Origin: Robiginitomaculum sp.
GTDB taxonomy: Bacteria; Pseudomonadota; Alphaproteobacteria; Caulobacterales; Maricaulaceae
Length of the DNA: 24,756 nt
Direction of reading: 5' to 3'
Assembly (NCBI GenBank): GCA_021647375.1
Contig: JAKIUV010000041.1
Coordinates: forward strand, 1 to 24,756
The notes beneath the pieces were generated by a model, which saw only the letters and a list, made by a program, of their open reading frames with translations, did not search any database and was not told the origin of the DNA. Positions 6,471-14,417 of the stretch are shown one piece after another. Position 1 is the stretch's first letter. Every line of letters begins with the position of its first letter. A program made the translations under genes and the position numbers.

Positions 6471-7429
6471 TGTCCGACCACGCAATAGAACATGATTATC
6501 ACCTAGTAGAGCCAAGTCCGTGGCCATTCCTGTCCGGTGTTGCCGCGCTTGTATGGGGGCTGGGCATGGTGGTGTTTTTCGCTGGCCTGCACCCGCGGTC
6601 CGCAGAAAATCCTAACGGCATGATGGAGTTTTTCTTCTCGCGCGGTATGGATATGTACGGTGCCGACAAAGTGTCGAATGGTGGCTGGTTCTTTTTGATC
6701 CTCGGTTTGCTTTTGGCTGCGGGCGTCATGATAGGCTGGTGGCGTGATGTCATCAAAGAGGGCGATTCTGGCGACCATACGCCTGTTGTTCAAATTGGTT
6801 TGCGTTACGGCATGATCATGTTTTTGATGCAAGAAGTGATGTTCTTTGTGGCTTGGTTCTGGATGTTTTTTGAGTTTGGCTTGTTCCATGAGGTGCGCGC
6901 ATCGTGGAATCCGGACGTGTTAGAAAGTGCTGCGGCCTATGCTGATGGCTTTGGCGTGAATGCAGGTGGGCACGCGATTACGACTATCAATGCTTGGGAT
7001 CTGCCCCTTATCAACACACTCATTTTGTTGTTGTCGGGCACAACGCTGACATGGGCGCACCATGCTTTCGTAAAAAATGACCGCAAATCTGCTACATTTG
7101 CACTTGGTCTAACCGTTATGCTGGGCCTAGCCTTTATTTATGTGCAGGCGGTGGAATATATAGAAGCTTATGGGCACCGGATGACAGAAACAAACTGGCT
7201 CGACAGTAATATATATGGTTCTACTTTTTTCTTGGCGACCGGTTTTCACGGTTTCCATGTTATTATCGGCGTGATTTTTCTGTTTGTTATGTGGTTGCGC
7301 ATGATGAGGGGCGGGATGACACAGGAGCGGCATTTTGGCCTAGAGGCTGCCGCTTGGTATTGGCATTTCGTTGATGTGATCTGGTTGTTCTTGTTTGTAT
7401 TTGTATATATCGTCTTTGCCCTTAATTAG
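6470..7429 (+). CDS. ctaE: cytochrome c oxidase subunit III
   Basis: A 319-residue seven-helix core subunit that stabilises subunit I and supports proton uptake. Recognisable family segments are HDYHLVEPSPWPFLSG at the N-terminus, EVMFFVAWFWMFFEF with the conserved buried Glu, TWAHHAF, TGFHGFHVIIG and the C-terminal WYWHFVDVIWLFLF. It is somewhat longer than the common 260-300 residues, owing to loops after helix 1 and before WDLPLINT. The start is set by GGGGAGGGG and the one-base overlap with ctaG. It shares the operon with all preceding genes. Confidence 0.97.
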   Translation: MSDHAIEHDYHLVEPSPWPFLSGVAALVWGLGMVVFFAGLHPRSAENPNGMMEFFFSRGMDMYGADKVSNGGWFFLILGLLLAAGVMIGWWRDVIKEGDSGDHTPVVQIGLRYGMIMFLMQEVMFFVAWFWMFFEFGLFHEVRASWNPDVLESAAAYADGFGVNAGGHAITTINAWDLPLINTLILLLSGTTLTWAHHAFVKNDRKSATFALGLTVMLGLAFIYVQAVEYIEAYGHRMTETNWLDSNIYGSTFFLATGFHGFHVIIGVIFLFVMWLRMMRGGMTQERHFGLEAAAWYWHFVDVIWLFLFVFVYIVFALN

Positions 7430-7434
7430 GTAGC

Positions 7435-7803
7435 GTGCCAGATAAAAGCAAAATAATGGGCGCTGGCCTTCGTGGTCGGTGCCCAACTTGCCTTGAGGGG
7501 CCATTGTTTGATGGCTATCTCCAATTCGCCAGCGCGTGCCCGGCTTGCGGCGAGAGCTTTGACATTGAAGACGCAGGCGATGGTCCTGCGGTTTTTGTCA
7601 TTTTCTTAGCTTCGTTTCTTGTTGTACCTTTAGCGCTGGTGTTTCAAATGATGCTGGAGCCACCCGTCTGGCTGACTTTGTTGATTTGGATACCGATTAT
7701 TACGGCCGCTTGTCTGGTGTTGCTCCGACCGTTTCGCGGCCTTATGTTTGCCGTGCAAGTAATGAATAAAGCCGAGCAAGGTCGACTTGACAATGAAAAT
7801 TAA
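7435..7803 (+). CDS. DUF983 family membrane protein with N-terminal zinc ribbon
   Basis: A 122-residue protein starting with GTG five bases after the ctaE stop, with TTAGG as a weak ribosome-binding site; ATG at 7456 is a possible alternative. Four Cys (16, 19, 35, 38) in RCPTC and ACPAC form a probable zinc ribbon, followed by GDGPAVF and two membrane helices (about 50-70 and 78-98). DUF983 proteins regularly follow ctaE in alphaproteobacterial oxidase clusters. Their biochemical role is not established; an oxidase-assembly role is inferred from context. The 3' end overlaps the SURF1 gene by 11 bp. Confidence 0.88.
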   Translation: MPDKSKIMGAGLRGRCPTCLEGPLFDGYLQFASACPACGESFDIEDAGDGPAVFVIFLASFLVVPLALVFQMMLEPPVWLTLLIWIPIITAACLVLLRPFRGLMFAVQVMNKAEQGRLDNEN

Positions 7804-8551
7804 GTTGGGGCGTTTGGTGTTTAGGCCAATGCCGGGGCTAAGTATCGTTACGCTTATTTGTGTTGCTATCCTTATTTCGCTCGGGACATGGCAGTATAAA
7901 AGACTGCACTGGAAAACAGATCTTCTTGTGCAAATCGAACAAGCCGCCAATGCCGCGCCCTTAACCAATTTGGCGCAGGCAGATGCTATATTGAAATCTG
8001 GCAAACCACTGAACTTTCGCCGTATAGAATTGTCTGGTCGTTTTGTTATCCCTTCGGCCAATGGCGGCCAACCATTTCATTTGATGCGGTCAGACGGCAA
8101 GCGCTATTACTGGCGTCTCTATCAACCCTATCAGGTCGGCGCGGATATGGTTTATGTTGCGACATACGATTTTGATGATACCCGCAAAGCGTCACCGCCT
8201 GCTTTTATCGTCGGACAAAAACCAGTTATAGGCTATGTCCGTATGGTGCAACCTGGCAATAAATTCACACCGAAAAGTACAGCGGAAACGAACCGCTGGT
8301 TTACCTTTAATGGCGCCCCCGAGCAATTAGATTGGAGCAAGGCGGTCGCGGGGTCGAGCATAGGAACCACCTATTTCGTTGATCAGGTCGTGGCGGCAAA
8401 ATCTGCCGAGAACTTACCCGTCCGCATTCCCGAAATTACCAATAACCATCTCGATTATATGCTAACCTGGTATAGCTTTGTGCTTATTTTGTTGATGATA
8501 TATTTGCTCTTGCACAAGCGGTCTGGACGGCTCTACTTAGAAAGAAAATAG
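7793..8551 (+). CDS. SURF1-family cytochrome oxidase assembly protein
   Basis: A 252-residue protein of the SURF1/Shy1 family, which helps heme A insertion into subunit I. There is one helix at each end (about 15-31 and 223-242) with a periplasmic domain between. The family signature LGTWQYKRLHWK lies at 30-41, followed by FRRIELSGRF, and TWYSF opens the final helix. ATG 7793 is preferred over the in-frame TTG two codons upstream. It overlaps the DUF983 gene and ends one base before the acetyltransferase start, so it belongs to the same transcription unit. Confidence 0.93.
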   Translation: MKIKLGRLVFRPMPGLSIVTLICVAILISLGTWQYKRLHWKTDLLVQIEQAANAAPLTNLAQADAILKSGKPLNFRRIELSGRFVIPSANGGQPFHLMRSDGKRYYWRLYQPYQVGADMVYVATYDFDDTRKASPPAFIVGQKPVIGYVRMVQPGNKFTPKSTAETNRWFTFNGAPEQLDWSKAVAGSSIGTTYFVDQVVAAKSAENLPVRIPEITNNHLDYMLTWYSFVLILLMIYLLLHKRSGRLYLERK

Positions 8552-8552
8552 C

Positions 8553-9128
8553 ATGTCAAAACGGGGTCACATACCAAAGCTTATCTTCGAACCATGTGCA
8601 GGCGGTGGCGTGCAACTGCGCGCGCCCAAATGGGCGGATTTTGAGGCATGGGTAGACCTGCGCCGTGCCAACCGTGACCATTTGCAGCCATGGGAACCCA
8701 CATGGAAAGATGAGCATTTACGCCGCCAAAATTATAAGGCGCGTTTGGCACAGTTCAAAATGATGATTGCAGCCGATACGGGCTACCCGTTTCACGTATT
8801 TCGCGCTGATGACAACCGTTTGGTTGGCGCGTGTAATTTAACATATGTAAGACGCGGCTCATTGCAATGCGCTCATATCGGTTATTGGATCGGGCAAGAG
8901 TTTTCCCGCAATGGCTTTGCCCGGGCTTCTGTGCGGGCGGCCATGCGGTTTGCTTTTGATGATTTAGGTTTACATAGAATTAGCGCCGCAGTTCAGGTTG
9001 AAAATGAAGCCTCTATCAAGCTGTTGGAAAGCACAGGCTTTACTCAGGAGGGTGTGGCGAGGAGTTACCTAAAGGTTGATGGCCAATGGCAAGACCATGT
9101 GATCTATGCCCGCTTATCATCAGATTAG
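8553..9128 (+). CDS. RimJ/RimL-type GNAT N-acetyltransferase
   Basis: A 191-residue GNAT-fold enzyme likely to acetylate a protein N-terminal amine using acetyl-CoA. Typical RimJ features are LRPWEP-like LQPWEPTW (44-51), the acetyl-CoA loop SRNGFA (118-123) in motif A, and NEASIKLLESTGF (151-163). The exact target (ribosomal S5 or another protein) cannot be told. It is the last gene of the oxidase operon, starting one base after the SURF1 stop without a clear Shine-Dalgarno site. Its stop shares bases with the stop of the convergent gene on the other strand. Confidence 0.88.
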   Translation: MSKRGHIPKLIFEPCAGGGVQLRAPKWADFEAWVDLRRANRDHLQPWEPTWKDEHLRRQNYKARLAQFKMMIAADTGYPFHVFRADDNRLVGACNLTYVRRGSLQCAHIGYWIGQEFSRNGFARASVRAAMRFAFDDLGLHRISAAVQVENEASIKLLESTGFTQEGVARSYLKVDGQWQDHVIYARLSSD

Positions 9129-9334
9129 CTGCGACCTGTCTCAAGTCCGAATAAATTCATTAAATGTACGACCAGCATAAAACTGGTCGCCACACATGCC
9201 ATAGTAATAATTATCCAAGGCACCATGCGAGGCTGCAGTTTATTATGCTCGCGCGTGTGCAAATGATAGCTTAAAGCACCAAGACCGATACAGGCAATTA
9301 GCCCCAGTGACGTATAGAGAAAATCCGGTGTCAT
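9125..9334 (-). CDS. small two-helix membrane protein, unknown function
   Basis: A 69-residue protein with two hydrophobic helices (about 5-23 and 39-61) separated by a basic, His-containing loop (HLHTREHNKLQPR). It begins 6 bp after the stop of the glycosyltransferase gene, so the two are probably one operon. Its TAA lies within the TTAG that also contains the TAG of the acetyltransferase on the plus strand, a 4-bp convergent overlap. I do not recognise a named family. A role in the glycosyltransferase's membrane complex is possible but rests on position alone. Confidence 0.65.
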   Translation of the reverse strand: MTPDFLYTSLGLIACIGLGALSYHLHTREHNKLQPRMVPWIIITMACVATSFMLVVHLMNLFGLETGRS

Positions 9335-9340
9335 AGAGCC

Positions 9341-10855
9341 TTATATAAGAGGGTCATTGGTCGGTTCAAGAGCCGGCGGCATTGCTGTTTGCTTTTTACT
9401 ATCTTTACCGATATTTGTTGCCCCGATATGGGTGGTTTTCCGCCAATAAGCGGGTGCGAAGATGATCTCGAGCGTCGCCATCAAGGCAGGCCAAAAATAT
9501 AACATCCAGTAGAACGGCATGAAGACGGCGTACTTAACAAGGTGCGGTTTTTTTGCCCGGATAGCGCCAATTACCCCTGTGAGAATTGCGGCGCTATATC
9601 CGAGAATAACTGTGTAGAGCAAGGCATTGGGCATATTTGTGCTCAATAGATCATCACGTGTGATTAGATAAATAATGCCGATGATGATTAAGCTCGGTAA
9701 ATGCAAGAAGGCTGCAAGCAGTGTTGCGCCTACAGTTATTTGCAGGGATAGTAAGTTTTTAATGCGGGTTGAAAGGTATATTTTACCGCCGTCTGGCGCC
9801 CGTTTTTGAAACCGCATATGGACGCGCCAGGTCTGCATAAACCCCTTAAGCCACCTGGAGCGTTGGGAAGCCCAAGCATTGTAAGAATTGACAGCCTCTT
9901 CGCCTGTGGGCGGCGTGATTGTGCCTATTTTTAATCTCTGTTCCGGGCGGTTGAGCGCATGTATACGAAAGCTTAAATCCGCATCTTCGGTCACGTTGTA
10001 GGCGTCCCAGCCACCACACCGTTCCAAAACGTCGCGGCGTATGTGATTGCTGGTGCCGCCCAACGTAAAGGGTAGGCCAAGCCGCGCCAGAGCGGGGTTC
10101 CAAACGTGAAATAAAGCCGCGTATTCCAAGCCGAACAAAGCGGTTAGGATGTTTTCCCTATCGTTGAAATACCCTAGTGGCGCTTGCACTACAGCCAATT
10201 CTGGATTTGCCATAAATGCCAATGCGGCTTGTTTGATTTGATCCGAGTGTGGCCGATCTTCGGCATCGTATACAGTGATAATGTCGCTCTGTACCGATTT
10301 TGGAAGTGAGGCTAATGCCATATTCAAGGCCTTGGGTTTAGTGCGCGGTTGGCTCGGCAGCACTTCAAATAGCCTTAGCTGGGGGCGTAGATTGCGCTTG
10401 ACGGCACGGCAGGTGGGCTGGTCATCTTGTTCTGCGACCAAAATGATATTTAATAGGTTTTCTGGGTAGTCAATGCGCGCCAAATATTTCACGAGATCTG
10501 CAACCATATGGGCTTCTTTGTATAGGGGCACTAAAACTGTAAAGCTGGGCCACGATGTCTCGGATGTAGCGCTGGATGTCGGCAGGACATGATGTTTCTT
10601 GATTGTTATTAGAACTGCCAATATCCTGAAACAAGCCATACAGACTATGAATATGCTAAAACTCCATAGTAATAATGCGCTCAGCATTGATTTAGGAACA
10701 AGAAATTCCATCAAGCCCATTAAGCTCAATAGGGATAGGATAATGAACCACACAAGGCGCTTGCTCTTGCAACCCTGCCATGCCCATTGCCGTCTTAGGT
10801 GGTGCGGCGGTAGGGTGGTTAACTCTACCGGTTTAGTTTTTGCATCTGCGCCCAT
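9341..10855 (-). CDS. membrane family 2 (GT2) glycosyltransferase, processive type
   Basis: A 504-residue inner-membrane glycosyltransferase with two N-terminal helices (about 34-53 and 57-85), a cytoplasmic GT-A domain (about 103-340), and several C-terminal helices. The catalytic motifs of processive enzymes are all present: PLYKE (110-114), DAED (197-200) for nucleotide-sugar and metal binding, TED (289-291) with the catalytic Asp, and QRSRW (331-335). LGGTSNHIRR is typical of the BcsA-like branch. It probably makes or exports a polysaccharide; the sugar is unknown. No PilZ domain is visible, unlike BcsA proper. It is transcribed divergently from the TonB receptor, followed by a small membrane protein. 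Confidence 0.88.
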   Translation of the reverse strand: MGADAKTKPVELTTLPPHHLRRQWAWQGCKSKRLVWFIILSLLSLMGLMEFLVPKSMLSALLLWSFSIFIVCMACFRILAVLITIKKHHVLPTSSATSETSWPSFTVLVPLYKEAHMVADLVKYLARIDYPENLLNIILVAEQDDQPTCRAVKRNLRPQLRLFEVLPSQPRTKPKALNMALASLPKSVQSDIITVYDAEDRPHSDQIKQAALAFMANPELAVVQAPLGYFNDRENILTALFGLEYAALFHVWNPALARLGLPFTLGGTSNHIRRDVLERCGGWDAYNVTEDADLSFRIHALNRPEQRLKIGTITPPTGEEAVNSYNAWASQRSRWLKGFMQTWRVHMRFQKRAPDGGKIYLSTRIKNLLSLQITVGATLLAAFLHLPSLIIIGIIYLITRDDLLSTNMPNALLYTVILGYSAAILTGVIGAIRAKKPHLVKYAVFMPFYWMLYFWPALMATLEIIFAPAYWRKTTHIGATNIGKDSKKQTAMPPALEPTNDPLI

Positions 10856-11061
10856 AGCGTTTACTATAGGCGGATTGCTATACGGATTACCACAAGTTAT
10901 TCGTGCTCGTCGGGTTTTTAGTGTGTGGCTATTAGGTCACACTTGCAAGTTTATTACAGCCAGTTAATTATCGCGCTTGCCATTGACGCAAGCCCTGACT
11001 ACAACCCTTGATGAAGAAAAATAAAAATTTTTCGTAAGGTTAAACATAAATGAGGGTTAAA
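10856..11061. other. intergenic region between divergent glycosyltransferase and TonB receptor genes
   Basis: It must hold both promoters. There is an inverted repeat AGTGTG/CACACT (10920-10925 and 10938-10943, 12-nt loop) and a second, CTTGC/GCAAG (10976-10980 and 10988-10992). TTGACG at 10983-10988 could be a -35 but has no good -10 at the usual distance. No RNA gene was seen. Confidence 0.35.
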
Positions 11062-14000
11062 ATGAAATCATTAGATTTGAAAACACTGTTGCTTGGCGGC
11101 AGTTTGCTAGCAGGCACATTCGCCTACAGCACAATGGGGTATGCACAAGAAACAACAGAAATAACAGACGATGTAATCGAACTGGTTGATGAAGAGGTTG
11201 AGGAAAAAGAAAGTGACAATATTATTGTTACGGGTTCGCGACTGAGTAGGGATTCTTTTACGAGTGTGTCGCCGTTGCAGGTTATTGACGCCGAATTGTC
11301 AAGGGACTTGGGGCTTGTTGAGGCGTCTCAAATCCTGCAAACTGCTACAGTTGCTGCTGGCACGCAAATTGACACGACTTTCGGTGGTTTTGTGCTGGAC
11401 AATGGTCCGGGTGCGGAAACTGTTGATCTGCGTGGTCTGGGAGCAAATCGGAATTTGATTTTGTTGAATGGTCGGCGTGTTGCGCCAGCTGGTATTGAGG
11501 GTGCACCTTCTTCGCCAGATCTTTCATTGTTGCCATCTGGTTTGATTCAAAAGTATGATATTGTTCTTGATGGTGCGTCAGCCATTTATGGTTCTGATGC
11601 AATCGCAGGTGTGGTTAATGCTGTTTTGAAGACTGATGTTGAGGGTTTCGAGGTCACTGGTTCATACTCTTTGCCTGAACAAACTAACGGGCAGCAGTTT
11701 GCTGTAGATGCTACTTACGGTATCAATAGTGATCGTGGCTTTGTTATGGTTGGAGCTTCATATCGCAAAAGCGAAGAGGTGAAATATCGTGATCGTGATT
11801 TCCTGAATAATTGCAATACAAATTTAGAGGTTACAACAGAAGGTGAAATTCGCACGGTTGATGTGTCTAGCACAATAGGCCAGAGACCGGATGAATGTAA
11901 AATTCAAGGTCTTGCGGGGCGTATTTTGGCGCCACTCTTTGGTAGTATTTACAATCGTGGTGACGGCACTGGGAACTTGATCATCCCCGGCTTTTCGGAA
12001 TCTAGCCAATTTGGTGTTGGGTTTGACCAGAATTTAGACGGTGTAGCTGATGTAACTTTTCAGGACTTCGCGATTAATGGGCGCGATTTGGATAGAAGTT
12101 TGTTTCCAGAGAATGAGCGCTATAATATTGCGGCCTTTGGGGAATACACTTTTGAAGGGGATTCTAATGTCACGCCGTTTTTTGAGCTTGTTTACTCAAA
12201 ACGTAAGACAATTTCAGCTAACAGTGGGGATTTCCAACTTTTCCCTGTTGTTCCCGCGAATAACCCGTTTAACCCGTGTAATCCTGCTGCGGCAGGTGGT
12301 GTCGATTGTGGTTTAGCATATACTGCTATGCTGACGGATCCAATTTTTGTTAATCAATTCCAAGATTATTATTTTGGGGGCGCTGGTTCGCCGAATTGTT
12401 TTGGTTTGCCGCGCTCTATATGCACGCCAGCTACTTTCGGGTTGTTGTCTGGGCCGATTGGCGCACAGACGGTTCAGCCTGTTGTTAGTGTCGAGGGTGA
12501 TCGTACGCGCGTAACCGCAGATATTGAGCAATTGCGCGGTGTCTTTGGTTTGCGAGCCGATCTTCCACAGATCAATTTTGGTGGATTTCAGAATTGGTCC
12601 GGAGAGGCTTATGTTTCGATTTCACGTTCCACAGGTAATGCTAGTCGCCCTGGTATTCGTGGGGATCGCTTGAATTACGCTCTGGGTGTGGGTTCAACCG
12701 CGCCTTGTGTGACAGCTGCAGGTGCCACGGTGTCCGCAGACGTTTCGAACGGTTGCGTCCCAGTTAATTTATTTGCTGATTCACTTTATGCTGGTGTTGT
12801 TGGCGATTTTGCCACACAGGCTGAACGTGATTATCTCTTTGATAGCCGCGATTTCCTGACAGAAGTTGATCAAACAATTTGGAATGTTTTTCTACAGGGT
12901 GACATTGCAGAAACTGCAGCTGGCACCGTGTCATTAGGCTTTGGCGGTGAGGTTCGTGTTGATGCTATTAATTCCGTACCAGATGATATAGCTAGGGATG
13001 GGCTTTTCTTTGGCTTTTTCTCTGATGAAGGTGCAAATGGCTCTAAAGTGACGAAGGAAGTGTTTGCGGAAATGTTTGTTCCATTGGTAGCAGACAAACC
13101 TTTCTTTAAGCGGTTAAATTTGGAATTGTCTGGTCGAGTTACCAAGGATGAGTTCTATCCAACTGCGTTTACATATAGTGCCAAGTCTGAATGGTCACCT
13201 TTTGATGCCTTAACACTTAAGGGCACTGTAGGTACGTCTTACCGCGCACCAAATGTGCGTGAGAACTTCTTGAACTCTCAAACTGGTTTTTCCAACTTTT
13301 CGGACCCATGTTTTGCGCCTGACCTAGCTGTTGACCCAATCACTGGCGCTGTCACAGGTATCGACGGGCGGACACAGCAGACCCTAGATAACTGTATCGC
13401 TGTTGGTATTGATCCAACTACATTTGGTTTAGGGCAGGTCGCTGTTAACGCAGAAATTGGTCGGGGTGGTGCAACAGATCTTAGTGAAGAGCAATCACAG
13501 TCATTTACTGCTGGCTTTGCATTTGAGCAACCATGGCTCGAAGATGTCGATGTAACTGTTGGGGCAACGTATTGGAATGTCAATATAGATAACACTATTA
13601 TTGAGCCAAGTGGGCAATTCCTGATTAATGAATGCTATATCAACCAACCTCTACAATCTAGTCCGTTCTGCTCTCGCATTACACGTGATGCGACTCAAAA
13701 CATTTCGTTCATTGATGGTGGGTTTATCAATCGAGATAATGAAACTGCAGAAGGTGTCGACGTAAATGTGCGCTATAGACAAGATGTTACAGTGTTTGAG
13801 CGTCCAATAACTTTGCGCGCTAATATTAATGCAACGCGTTTGATTGAACGTAATACGGTTCAGAGTATACCAGGACAGGCTGCGCTTGTAGAAACGTTTG
13901 TTGGTGAGCAGGCTTTCCCGAAATGGCAAGCACAAGGTATTGCCCGCCTTACTTACGACGACTTTACATTTGCATGGCAAACTCGTTTCTTGGGATCTAT

Positions 14001-14322
14001 TGTCGCTGATCAAGACATCCTTGCTGCTGATATATTTGGATCCACGGCAGATGGTTTGGCGCAAACATGTTCTGGTGTGGCGGCAGGTGATGTGGATTGT
14101 CGTAATGTCAACACGATCGATAGTTATTTTGTTCACGGTGCATCTATTGTTTACCGTAAAGATGATTGGTCAATTGGCGGCGGAGTTCGCAATATCTTTG
14201 ATAAGGCGCCACCACGAATTGATACTGCTTCTATCTTTGGCCGTAACAATACCCCGCTAGGATCAGGTTATGATCTAAATGGTCGTGTGTTTTTCGTAAA
14301 CGCTAGGAAGTCATTCAGGTAG
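11062..14322 (+). CDS. TonB-dependent outer-membrane receptor
   Basis: A 1086-residue receptor for energised uptake across the outer membrane. ATG 11062 is chosen because GAGGG lies 6 bp before it; ATG 11050 is an in-frame alternative. There is a signal peptide (1-28, ending GYA), a short acidic stretch, then the plug beginning at DNIIVTGSRL (about 52-61). Plug hallmarks are VDLRGLGANRNLILLNGRR and the closing YGSDAIAGVVNAVLK (to about 190). The rest is a 22-strand-type barrel, with Cys pairs in predicted extracellular loops and a C-terminus of VFFVNARKSFR. There is no N-terminal FecR-signalling domain and no clear TonB box. The ligand is unknown; length and type resemble alphaproteobacterial receptors for peptides or other organics. 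It is followed by a strong terminator, then an exported peptidase. Confidence 0.92.
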   Translation: MKSLDLKTLLLGGSLLAGTFAYSTMGYAQETTEITDDVIELVDEEVEEKESDNIIVTGSRLSRDSFTSVSPLQVIDAELSRDLGLVEASQILQTATVAAGTQIDTTFGGFVLDNGPGAETVDLRGLGANRNLILLNGRRVAPAGIEGAPSSPDLSLLPSGLIQKYDIVLDGASAIYGSDAIAGVVNAVLKTDVEGFEVTGSYSLPEQTNGQQFAVDATYGINSDRGFVMVGASYRKSEEVKYRDRDFLNNCNTNLEVTTEGEIRTVDVSSTIGQRPDECKIQGLAGRILAPLFGSIYNRGDGTGNLIIPGFSESSQFGVGFDQNLDGVADVTFQDFAINGRDLDRSLFPENERYNIAAFGEYTFEGDSNVTPFFELVYSKRKTISANSGDFQLFPVVPANNPFNPCNPAAAGGVDCGLAYTAMLTDPIFVNQFQDYYFGGAGSPNCFGLPRSICTPATFGLLSGPIGAQTVQPVVSVEGDRTRVTADIEQLRGVFGLRADLPQINFGGFQNWSGEAYVSISRSTGNASRPGIRGDRLNYALGVGSTAPCVTAAGATVSADVSNGCVPVNLFADSLYAGVVGDFATQAERDYLFDSRDFLTEVDQTIWNVFLQGDIAETAAGTVSLGFGGEVRVDAINSVPDDIARDGLFFGFFSDEGANGSKVTKEVFAEMFVPLVADKPFFKRLNLELSGRVTKDEFYPTAFTYSAKSEWSPFDALTLKGTVGTSYRAPNVRENFLNSQTGFSNFSDPCFAPDLAVDPITGAVTGIDGRTQQTLDNCIAVGIDPTTFGLGQVAVNAEIGRGGATDLSEEQSQSFTAGFAFEQPWLEDVDVTVGATYWNVNIDNTIIEPSGQFLINECYINQPLQSSPFCSRITRDATQNISFIDGGFINRDNETAEGVDVNVRYRQDVTVFERPITLRANINATRLIERNTVQSIPGQAALVETFVGEQAFPKWQAQGIARLTYDDFTFAWQTRFLGSIVADQDILAADIFGSTADGLAQTCSGVAAGDVDCRNVNTIDSYFVHGASIVYRKDDWSIGGGVRNIFDKAPPRIDTASIFGRNNTPLGSGYDLNGRVFFVNARKSFR

Positions 14323-14345
14323 AAACGTGGTAATGTGAAAATATG

Positions 14346-14374
14346 ACCCGCGGCATTGCCCGCGGGTTTTTTTT
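14346..14374 (+). terminator. rho-independent terminator after the TonB receptor gene
   Basis: ACCCGCGG (14346-14353) pairs with CCGCGGGT (14360-14367) over a 6-nt loop, and the final T begins a run of eight T. It lies 23 bp after the receptor stop. This implies that the following peptidase gene has its own promoter or depends on read-through. Confidence 0.93.
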
Positions 14375-14417
14375 GGTATAGTATCTCCGTAGATTTGGAA
14401 AACTTTGAAGGTGAATT

